Source: Psychroserpens ponticola (lineage in GTDB: Bacteria; Bacteroidota; Bacteroidia; Flavobacteriales; Flavobacteriaceae). From it: a stretch of DNA of 64,000 nucleotides. Positions 35,745 through 42,492 of the stretch are shown in pieces. The notes below the pieces were generated by a model. It did not search any database. It was given only the letters and a program-made list of their open reading frames with translations, and was not told the DNA's origin. The position numbers and the translations under genes are program-made. Within the stretch, counting starts at the first letter, position 1. Each line of letters opens with the position of its first letter. The DNA is taken from assembly GCF_023556315.2 (NCBI RefSeq), contig NZ_CP116221.1:3548001-3612000 (forward strand). Reading direction: 5' to 3'.

Positions 35745-36587
35745 ATGACACATACATTTAAAGAGTTTTCTACCAATGCCATTTTCAATATTGGAAATGA
35801 AACCGATTTAAAATCATTTCTCACACCTAAACAAACAGAACTATACACATTTATTTGGGCTCAAGCGGAAGCCATCGAAATAGTCATTGATAGTCTTCCA
35901 TTTACCATTCAACCTCATAGTATTTTAGCACTAACTCCTATTCAATATTTACAATATATAAGTGGAAAAGATGCAATAATGTATCAATTTAACAGAGAAT
36001 TCTATTGTATCAAAGACCATGACCAAGAAGTGAGTTGTGTTGGTGTTTTATTTTTTGGAAACACTAATATTCCAATCATTCATTTAGATAAAACGGAACA
36101 ACACAAGTTTCAAATGCTTCATGACGTTTTTATTGACGAATTAGAAACAAAAGACACAATTCAAGCAGAAATGTTGCGCATGCTTATGGCTCGTTTCATA
36201 ATTAAAAGTACACGTTTGCTTAAAGCGAAAGAAGGCATTGTTGAAACAGCTAAAAGTTCAAAAGTAAATTTATTAAGATCTTATAATTTTTTAGTTGAGC
36301 AACATTTTAAAACGGAACATAGCGTGTCATTCTATGCAGAACAACTATTTAAGTCGCCAAAAACCTTATCCAATAATTTTGCAAAACTTAATCAAAGTCC
36401 GTTACAAATCATACATGAACGCATTGTATTAGAAACTAAACGCCTTCTAATTTATACAGATAAAACGGCTAAAGAAATTGCCTATGAAGTAGGTTTTCAA
36501 GACGCTTCACACTTAAGCCGATTATTTAAAAAGCACACCACACAGTCGCCTTCAGAATTCAAAAAACAGCTTTCTACATCAAACTAG
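35745..36587 (+). CDS. AraC-family transcriptional regulator
   Basis: A 280-residue regulator. The N-terminal half (about 20-130) is a cupin-type sensor. The C-terminal 100 residues are the AraC double helix-turn-helix: SVSFYAEQLFKSPKTLSNNFAKLNQSPLQIIHERIVLE, then TAKEIAYEVGFQDASHLSRLFKKHTTQSPSEF. The ATG at 35745 is chosen over GTG at 35739, which would lie inside the palindrome. The ligand is unknown. It probably controls the downstream small ORF and AhpD-like genes through the duplicated 65-base promoter regions at 36587 and 36845. Confidence 0.92.
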   Translation: MTHTFKEFSTNAIFNIGNETDLKSFLTPKQTELYTFIWAQAEAIEIVIDSLPFTIQPHSILALTPIQYLQYISGKDAIMYQFNREFYCIKDHDQEVSCVGVLFFGNTNIPIIHLDKTEQHKFQMLHDVFIDELETKDTIQAEMLRMLMARFIIKSTRLLKAKEGIVETAKSSKVNLLRSYNFLVEQHFKTEHSVSFYAEQLFKSPKTLSNNFAKLNQSPLQIIHERIVLETKRLLIYTDKTAKEIAYEVGFQDASHLSRLFKKHTTQSPSEFKKQLSTSN

Positions 36588-36651
36588 GAAAAATTGACAA
36601 GTCATTAGGAAAATTCTTCATTCTTTAACAACAGCTTCTATCTCATCTTTG
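36587..36651 (+). promoter_or_regulatory. Duplicated promoter/operator, copy 1
   Basis: The 65-base unit starts GGAAAAATTGACAAG, then TAGGA after four bases, TTCATT, and TTCTATCTCATCTTTG with CATCTTTG as a likely -7 box. It aligns without gaps to copy 2 (36845-36909) at about 46 of 65 positions. The weak -33 region and the conserved upstream block suggest an activator-dependent promoter, most simply for the adjacent AraC protein. It drives the 52-residue ORF 26 bases downstream. Confidence 0.6.
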
Positions 36652-36677
36652 CATTGTAATATTTAAACAATAACAAG

Positions 36678-36836
36678 ATGACAACACCACACAAATCAAT
36701 ATTCAATTTAATTGAAATATTTAGAAGCAGTCCAAAACATTTTATGAACACATTAGTAGCTAAAACACATTGTGAAAATCAACATATTCACGATTACTAT
36801 TGTGATGCTGAAACACCTCATATCAATTCAAAATAA
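36678..36836 (+). CDS. Small ORF, 52 residues, between duplicated promoters
   Basis: ATG at 36678 to TAA at 36834-36836. The peptide begins MTTPHKSIFNLIEIF and is rich in His and polar residues with two Cys (AKTHCENQHIHDYYCD). I recognise no family. The case for a real gene is its placement 26 bases after a copy of the same promoter that stands before the AhpD-like gene, and the absence of other use for that stretch. It might act as a leader peptide or small regulator. No signal peptide or membrane segment is present. Confidence 0.5.
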   Translation: MTTPHKSIFNLIEIFRSSPKHFMNTLVAKTHCENQHIHDYYCDAETPHINSK

Positions 36837-36844
36837 TTACAATG

Positions 36845-36909
36845 GGAAGAATTGACAAGCATGTAGGAGGAATATTCATTTTATGACTTCTATTTCTATC
36901 GCAACTTTG
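36845..36909 (+). promoter_or_regulatory. Duplicated promoter/operator, copy 2
   Basis: The unit starts GGAAGAATTGACAAG, then TAGGA, TTCATT and TTCTATCGCAACTTTG with CAACTTTG as the probable -7 box, at identical spacing to copy 1. It lies 67 bases before the AhpD-like gene. Conservation of GGAARAATTGACAAG-N4-TAGGA with the same distance to the promoter marks it as a probable activator site. Confidence 0.6.
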
Positions 36910-36976
36910 TACCAACAAAAAATCAAACAAATACTAACACTACTCTGAATACTATAAGAGTTAAAAATTTAAAATT

Positions 36977-37525
36977 ATGAACACATTTAATGTACCAACA
37001 AAAGAAGATGTAAGCTCTAATAATCAAGCTATTTTTGACAATCTAAACAAAGCATTAGGTTTTGTACCAAACTTATATGCTACGTATGCACATAGTGATA
37101 CAGCACTTGAAAACTATTTAACATTTTCGAATGCAAAAACATCATTAACTGCTAAAGAAAAAGAAGTCATAAACCTAGCTGTAAGCCAAGTAAATGATTG
37201 TATCTACTGCCTATCTGCTCATACAGTAATAGGAAAAATGAACGGGTTTACTGATGCGCAAATCTTAGAATTAAGATCTGGATTTTCTACAGTAAACACA
37301 AAATTAGATGCACTTGCAAAATTAGCTAAGAACATTACTGAAAATAGAGGGAAAACGGATGAATCAGTATTAGAAGATTTCTTTGCTTCAGGATATACAA
37401 AAGGAAATTTAATTGATGTTATCTCTTTAGTAGGCGACAAAACAATTTCAAACTACATACACAGTACAACTAATGTTCCTGTTGATTTTCCTGTAGCTCA
37501 ACCTTTAGAATTACAAACTGTTTAA
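36977..37525 (+). CDS. Carboxymuconolactone decarboxylase / AhpD-like alkylhydroperoxidase
   Basis: A 182-residue AhpD-fold protein. The active-site pattern is complete: EVINLAVSQVNDCIYCLSAHTV gives Glu, CxxC and the His three residues later, which is the peroxidase-relay arrangement of AhpD rather than the decarboxylase arrangement. It likely reduces peroxides using a lipoyl or thioredoxin partner. It sits 67 bases after an apparent AraC-controlled promoter and 34 bases before a cupredoxin-like gene, suggesting a small redox operon. Confidence 0.88.
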   Translation: MNTFNVPTKEDVSSNNQAIFDNLNKALGFVPNLYATYAHSDTALENYLTFSNAKTSLTAKEKEVINLAVSQVNDCIYCLSAHTVIGKMNGFTDAQILELRSGFSTVNTKLDALAKLAKNITENRGKTDESVLEDFFASGYTKGNLIDVISLVGDKTISNYIHSTTNVPVDFPVAQPLELQTV

Positions 37526-37559
37526 ACATAAATATTAATAAACCATAACACACAAAATC

Positions 37560-37937
37560 ATGAAAAAAATCATTTCCATACTCGTAATTGCATTAGCATT
37601 TTCAATACATTCAAATGCACAAGATAAAATGATGAAAGACACTAAGGCAACTGTAATTTCCTTAGAACAAACTAAAGGAGAATTTACTCAAAAAGAAATC
37701 ACTTTAGAAGCGGGTGCATATGTCTTTGAGATTGAAAACAATAATGTCGGACATCAAGTAGGTTTCGTACTTGCACCAAAATCTAATCCTGATGCGCATA
37801 TTAAAACAGCTTATGTTACTAAAGCAGTTGACAACAACTCTAAAGAGACATCAAATATTACAAATTTGGAAAAAGGAGAATACGTATATTTTTGTCCGAT
37901 GAATCCAACACCTCAATATACTTTAATTGTGAACTAA
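37560..37937 (+). CDS. Cupredoxin-fold exported protein
   Basis: A 125-residue protein with a signal peptide of about 20 residues (cleaved near SNAQDK). The mature part has the plastocyanin/azurin fold pattern: KEITLEAGAYVFEIENNNVGHQVGFVL, and GEYVYFCPMNPTPQYTLIV at the end. One His (VGHQV) and the Cys of a type 1 copper site are in position, but the His expected after the Cys is replaced (CPMNPTPQ), so classic copper binding is doubtful. It follows the AhpD-like gene by 34 bases and shares its terminator region; probably periplasmic. Confidence 0.78.
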   Translation: MKKIISILVIALAFSIHSNAQDKMMKDTKATVISLEQTKGEFTQKEITLEAGAYVFEIENNNVGHQVGFVLAPKSNPDAHIKTAYVTKAVDNNSKETSNITNLEKGEYVYFCPMNPTPQYTLIVN

Positions 37938-37960
37938 AATCATTAAAATGATTAGTAGCT

Positions 37961-37994
37961 AAAAAGAGTGTCTTAAAAAAAGGACGCTCTTTTT
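37961..37994. terminator. Bidirectional hairpin terminator
   Basis: AAAAAGAGTGTC (37961-37972) pairs with GACGCTCTTTTT (37983-37994) with one wobble, between the convergent ends of the cupredoxin gene and ppc. Confidence 0.8.
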
Positions 37995-40577
37995 TTATGC
38001 AGAATTACGACTCGCATTAATATTACCAAATAAAGAACGCATCACAATTTTTTCATAAACAGCAATTTCTTTTTCATCTCGAACTTCGGCTTTTTCTAAT
38101 TCTTGAATTTTTTTAAGTGCATATTGTTGTATTGTCAATAGTGGCAAAACAATAGATTCTCTAACAGCAATAGAGGCCTTAGCTGCTGGTTCCTCTTCCA
38201 TAAGTTGTTTTGAACCTGTTAACTTTAAAAGCAAACGCTTAGAAGTTTTGTATTCGGTATGAATAATGGTCCAAAAGCCACCAAATTCGTCATCATCAGC
38301 CATATATTTTGTAAGATCAAAAAACGATTTTGACAAAGACATCATACTGTTTTTAACTAAAGTTTTAAAGAAATTAGAGCTATTATATAAGTCTTTCACT
38401 TTATCAAATTCACCTTGATCTTCGTAATGTTTTAATGCAGTTCCTACACCAAAAAATCCTGGTACATTTTGTTTTAACTGACTCCAACTTCCAACAAATG
38501 GAATCGCTCTTAAGTCTTCAAATATTAACTTATCAGACTTTCCGCGTTTTGATGGTCGACTTCCTATATTAGTTTTAGCATAATATTTTAAGGTACTCAT
38601 ACGCTCTAGATATGGGACAAACATGGCATGATTTTTAAAATCGGAATAGGCTTTAAAACTCAAGTTTGCTAATTCGTCCATGACTTTAATATTGTCAGTC
38701 TTCATTGCTAAATTAGTGTCATTGAGACGATTTAAAATCCCAGAACTTATCAATTGTTCAAGATTATACTGTGAAGAATCTAAGGTTCCAAAGTTAGAGC
38801 TAATCGTTTGTCCTTGAATGGTAAGCTGTACTTCTTTATCTTCAATCGTTGGACCTAAAGACGCATAAAACTGATGTGTTTTTCCTCCTCCTCTAGCAGG
38901 TGGACCACCACGACCATCAAAGAAAATTACAGTTACATCATATTTTCTTGACACTTCAGTTAAGCGTTCTTTAGCTTTAAAAATTCCCCAATTTGCCATA
39001 AGATAACCACCATCTTTTGTGCCATCACTAAAGCCTAGCATAATGGTTTGCTTGTTTCCTCTCTTTTTTAAATGCTTTGCATATTCTGGATTGGTGTACA
39101 ACTCTTCCATGACAGCAGGCGCATTTTCTAAATCGGTTATGGTTTCAAATAAAGGTCCAATATCTACCGTTAATTCCTCTTCAAAAGCCACCAATTTCAG
39201 CATTGCAAAAAGTTGCATCACGTTAAGTGTCGTTTGGTTATTACTTATAATATAACGATTGGCCGCTTTTTCTCCATTGGTTTGCTGAATCGTTTTGATC
39301 GCTTTCATTGAATTAAGTGTTTTTAAAACATCTTCATCATTATATATGGAAAGGTCTATAGTTCCTTTAACTTTTGAAAGCATCTCGACTTGTTCCTTTT
39401 CAGATAAATCATAATAATTTTTTGGAAAGACTTTAGATCCTGTAGCAATAAGCCTATCTACCATTTTATTAAAAACAGCTGCATGAGCACGACTATCTTG
39501 ACGAATATCTAAAGCTCCAAAATGGAATCCAAACAAATGGACTTTATTAAGCAGACTATTAAACTCTTCTAAATAAAGGGATTGATGCTCTTTAATGATA
39601 ATAGACTTAATCGCTTTTAATTCTGAAGTAAAATGTGATAATGTTAATGCTTCTTTATCAGGTATTATAAAGGCATCATAAAGTTTTGTCTCTAATTCTG
39701 ACAGACGTTCACCAACACCTTTAAATGTAAGTTTTCGTTTTAAACGTCTAATATCACGATAGTAATTTTTAAGAATTGTTATTCGCAATCTTCTCGCAAC
39801 TTTTAAAGTGATTTCTGGAGTTACAAATGGATTTCCATCACGATCTCCTCCTGGCCAAAAACCAATATTTATGATATCGTTTTCTATATGATTTCCTTCA
39901 AATATGTTTTGTTGAATATAATCATAAATACTTCCGAAGGAATAATAAAACACATGTTCTAAATACCAAATTAGATTTACAGCTTCATCATAAGGAGAAG
40001 GCTTTTCATGTTTAAAAAAAGGTGTTTTTCCGAGTTGAGCTAAAAGATCATTAATCGTTAATAAATCGTTCTTTTGGATGGCTTCGGTTAAATCTGTAAT
40101 AATTCCTAAAACAGCTCCAGGATAAAATTGCGTAGGATGTGCAGTGAGCACTATTCTAACTTTAAATTCTTCTAAATAATGTTTTAATTCTTCTAACTTA
40201 TGCTCTGAAGCAGCTGATTCTTTAAGACTTCGAAGTGTTCCGATACCATCCATATTATTCACCACAGGAAAAGCTGCATCTTCAATGGCATCAAATAAAA
40301 CAACTTGACGTTCTATATATTGAATAAATCGAAACAGTAAATTAGTTTGACTGTCTTTAGTACGTCTTGCTTGATATTTTTTAAAAAAAGTCTCAACTAT
40401 GGTCGTAGGATTATCTCCTGCTTTAAACCCCTTCTCACAGGTTTCATGAAATAAGGGTAACAAAACTCCAGTCTTGGTAATAGTATCAAAAGGTAACGTC
40501 ATAAATATACTATTGTATATCTGATATTTTGATAAGACATTTTGTTTAAATCTTATAAGTTTAGGTTGCGTAGACAT
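37995..40577 (-). CDS. ppc: Phosphoenolpyruvate carboxylase
   Basis: An 860-residue PEP carboxylase forming oxaloacetate from PEP and bicarbonate. Catalytic blocks are complete: VLTAHPTQFYPG (His), GGDRDGNPFVT, FHFGALDIRQDSRAH, MLGFSDGTKDGGYLMANWG, and FFDGRGGPPARGGGKTHQF (the mobile Gly-rich loop). RAIPFVGSWSQLKQNVPGFFGVG is the matching C-terminal block. The ATG at 40575-40577 (MSTQPKLIRFKQ) is chosen over the upstream start at 40640, which adds 21 unconserved residues. It is monocistronic and ends at a shared terminator. Confidence 0.95.
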   Translation of the reverse strand: MSTQPKLIRFKQNVLSKYQIYNSIFMTLPFDTITKTGVLLPLFHETCEKGFKAGDNPTTIVETFFKKYQARRTKDSQTNLLFRFIQYIERQVVLFDAIEDAAFPVVNNMDGIGTLRSLKESAASEHKLEELKHYLEEFKVRIVLTAHPTQFYPGAVLGIITDLTEAIQKNDLLTINDLLAQLGKTPFFKHEKPSPYDEAVNLIWYLEHVFYYSFGSIYDYIQQNIFEGNHIENDIINIGFWPGGDRDGNPFVTPEITLKVARRLRITILKNYYRDIRRLKRKLTFKGVGERLSELETKLYDAFIIPDKEALTLSHFTSELKAIKSIIIKEHQSLYLEEFNSLLNKVHLFGFHFGALDIRQDSRAHAAVFNKMVDRLIATGSKVFPKNYYDLSEKEQVEMLSKVKGTIDLSIYNDEDVLKTLNSMKAIKTIQQTNGEKAANRYIISNNQTTLNVMQLFAMLKLVAFEEELTVDIGPLFETITDLENAPAVMEELYTNPEYAKHLKKRGNKQTIMLGFSDGTKDGGYLMANWGIFKAKERLTEVSRKYDVTVIFFDGRGGPPARGGGKTHQFYASLGPTIEDKEVQLTIQGQTISSNFGTLDSSQYNLEQLISSGILNRLNDTNLAMKTDNIKVMDELANLSFKAYSDFKNHAMFVPYLERMSTLKYYAKTNIGSRPSKRGKSDKLIFEDLRAIPFVGSWSQLKQNVPGFFGVGTALKHYEDQGEFDKVKDLYNSSNFFKTLVKNSMMSLSKSFFDLTKYMADDDEFGGFWTIIHTEYKTSKRLLLKLTGSKQLMEEEPAAKASIAVRESIVLPLLTIQQYALKKIQELEKAEVRDEKEIAVYEKIVMRSLFGNINASRNSA

Positions 40578-40748
40578 AATATTTACTTCTTTGCATAAAG
40601 GTAGTACAAGCGCAACTGTTTTTATGTTACCTACTTGCATTTTTACAGAAAAAGCTAAAAGAAAAGGAAATCGTTAATAATGTTTCATTTTATAGGCATC
40701 ATTAATATGAATATTTTAACACGTATTTACGTGTGTCTATATAATTAC

Positions 40749-40756
40749 TACATTTG
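40749..40756 (+). promoter_or_regulatory. -7 box (TACATTTG) that decides the start of the next gene
   Basis: Exact TAnnTTTG. Transcription should start near 40761-40763, so the ATG at 40759 would lie outside the transcript and the in-frame ATG at 40783 is preferred. Confidence 0.5.
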
Positions 40757-40782
40757 CAATGTTAACTTTTCAAATCAACACT

Positions 40783-41220
40783 ATGTACAGTACGATTCAA
40801 ATGATTCATTCTTATTGGGCTTATTTGGTATTAACCATGATAATTATAGCCAGTTTTAACGCCATTATAAAATATTTTGGCGGAAAGGAATTTAATGCTA
40901 TAGATTTTAGAATTGCATTGTTTACATTGATTGTAACTCATATTCAGTTATTATTAGGAATTGCTTTATTTTTTGCTTCAGGTTATGTGTCATTAATAAG
41001 TGATATAGGCATGAGTGAATTAATGAATAATGATGTTTTACGTAACAAGATAATTGAACACCCAACATTAATGATTATAGCTGTTGCTTTAATAACTATA
41101 GGCTATTCTAAACACAAAAAGAAACTAACTTCTAAACCAAAGTTTAAAGTTCTAGCTATTTTTTACACATTAGCATTGGCTTCTGTTTTGTATATGATTC
41201 CTTGGAAAACATGGTTTTAA
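40783..41220 (+). CDS. Four-helix membrane protein with conserved-looking His residues
   Basis: A 145-residue inner-membrane protein with four hydrophobic segments (about residues 8-28, 42-66, 87-105 and 118-136). His residues lie at segment ends (MIHSYWAYL, TLIVTHIQLLLG, IEHPTLMIIA), a layout seen in haem-b-binding four-helix proteins, but no family was recognised with certainty. The start at 40783 is preferred over ATG 40759 because of the promoter position. It is flanked by a strong downstream terminator, so it is a single-gene transcript. Confidence 0.7.
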   Translation: MYSTIQMIHSYWAYLVLTMIIIASFNAIIKYFGGKEFNAIDFRIALFTLIVTHIQLLLGIALFFASGYVSLISDIGMSELMNNDVLRNKIIEHPTLMIIAVALITIGYSKHKKKLTSKPKFKVLAIFYTLALASVLYMIPWKTWF

Positions 41221-41234
41221 AACGGCTATAAAAT

Positions 41235-41270
41235 AAAAAAAGCGCAAACTTACAAGTTTGCGCTTTTTTT
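41235..41270. terminator. Strong bidirectional terminator
   Basis: AGCGCAAACT (41241-41250) pairs with AGTTTGCGCT (41255-41264), extended by an A6 run and a T6 run to a near 16-base stem, between the convergent membrane-protein and nuclease genes. Confidence 0.85.
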
Positions 41271-41292
41271 ATAATGAATCTTTAATACGGTG

Positions 41293-42354
41293 TTATTTTG
41301 CTTCTTTCACAACAAAAACATACACTGGAAAGTGGTCACTAAATCCATTTGTAAAGCCACTAGAGAAACTTCTAAAAGGGTAACCTTTGTAACGCCCATG
41401 CTTGCTAATTAAATAATTGCGACTGTATATTTCGGCTTTATAAAACCTATAAGACGAGTAATCTTTTTCTAATAAAGGTTTTGTCATTAGTATTTGATCA
41501 AACAAACTCCAAGCATCTCTATATGCTGTAGTTCCCAAACCATCTTTTCTAAACATGTTTTCATAAGGATTATAAATTCCTTTTAAACCAACATCTTCTT
41601 TTTCACTTTCTGCTTTTAAAACTTTTTTAACGCTTTCGTTAGTTGGATTGTCATTTAAATCTCCCATAATAAAGATCTTAGCATAAGGATCAATAGACTG
41701 TAAAGAGTCTGAAAGTCGTTTACTTACCTTTGCTGCAGCAACACGATTTACTCTACTTTTTGCTTCACCACCACTTCTTGATGGCCAGTGATTAACTACA
41801 ACATGAATAAGATCTCCATCTAATTCTCCAGAAACGAGTAATTGATCTCTTGTTTGTCTACGTTCTTTTGTATTATGATCATATATTTTCACTTCATGAG
41901 AACTATGACTTATTGGCCTAAATAATTTTTTTTGGTATAATAAAGCGACATCAATACCTCTAACATCTGGAGATTCGTAATGAATAATTCCATAATCCCT
42001 TCCCACTAATAATGGATCGTTTACCACATCGACTAAAACTTGTCGGTTTTCAACCTCACAAACTCCAATAACTGCAGGAGAATTTCCAGTAACATCAGAT
42101 CCAATATCAGCTATAACTCTAGCCATATTTTGTACTTTCTTAATGTAAACCTCTTCTCTGTTGGCTTTCATCTCCATAATTGGACTTCTCTCGTCAAATT
42201 TCGTCGTATCATTTACAGTGTCAAATAAATTCTCTAAATTGTAGAATGCTATTGTGTGAACTGTAAAGGGTTTTTTCTTTTTTTCTTCTTGAGAAAAAAG
42301 ACTAAAAGTCAACAAAAAACAGATAGTTGTTATTGTAATACGTATTGCTTTCAT
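41293..42354 (-). CDS. Secreted endonuclease/exonuclease/phosphatase-family protein
   Basis: A 353-residue DNase I-like fold protein with a signal peptide (cleaved near LFSQEEK). Fold residues are clear: FYNLENLFD, Glu in VIGVCEVENRQVL, HYESPDVRGIDVALLY, VNHWPSRSGGEAKSRVNR (catalytic His and Asn-His-Trp), IFIMGDLNDNPTNES, and GFSDHFPVYVFV at the end. It likely hydrolyses nucleic acid or another phosphodiester outside the inner membrane. It is divergent from a TonB receptor and DUF5689 lipoprotein pair, a combination suggesting nucleic-acid or phosphate scavenging. A paralogue without signal peptide lies at 60990-61952. Confidence 0.85.
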   Translation of the reverse strand: MKAIRITITTICFLLTFSLFSQEEKKKKPFTVHTIAFYNLENLFDTVNDTTKFDERSPIMEMKANREEVYIKKVQNMARVIADIGSDVTGNSPAVIGVCEVENRQVLVDVVNDPLLVGRDYGIIHYESPDVRGIDVALLYQKKLFRPISHSSHEVKIYDHNTKERRQTRDQLLVSGELDGDLIHVVVNHWPSRSGGEAKSRVNRVAAAKVSKRLSDSLQSIDPYAKIFIMGDLNDNPTNESVKKVLKAESEKEDVGLKGIYNPYENMFRKDGLGTTAYRDAWSLFDQILMTKPLLEKDYSSYRFYKAEIYSRNYLISKHGRYKGYPFRSFSSGFTNGFSDHFPVYVFVVKEAK

Positions 42355-42400
42355 TTATTCTAATATTATGTTATTGTTATAATCATTACAAATGTTAAGC

Positions 42401-42436
42401 CAAAAGTATGTATTTATTATAAATAATGTAAATTTG
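42401..42436. promoter_or_regulatory. Closely spaced divergent -7 boxes for nuclease and TonB receptor
   Basis: On the minus strand TACTTTTG (42401-42408) lies 46 bases before the nuclease ATG. On the plus strand TAAATTTG (42429-42436) lies 56 bases before the TonB-receptor ATG. The two boxes are only 20 bases apart, so the two transcripts may be coregulated or compete. Confidence 0.45.
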
Positions 42437-42492
42437 CAAGCCTTAAATAACTATTATTTAATGCGTGATAATTATTAACTTTAAAATTAAGC

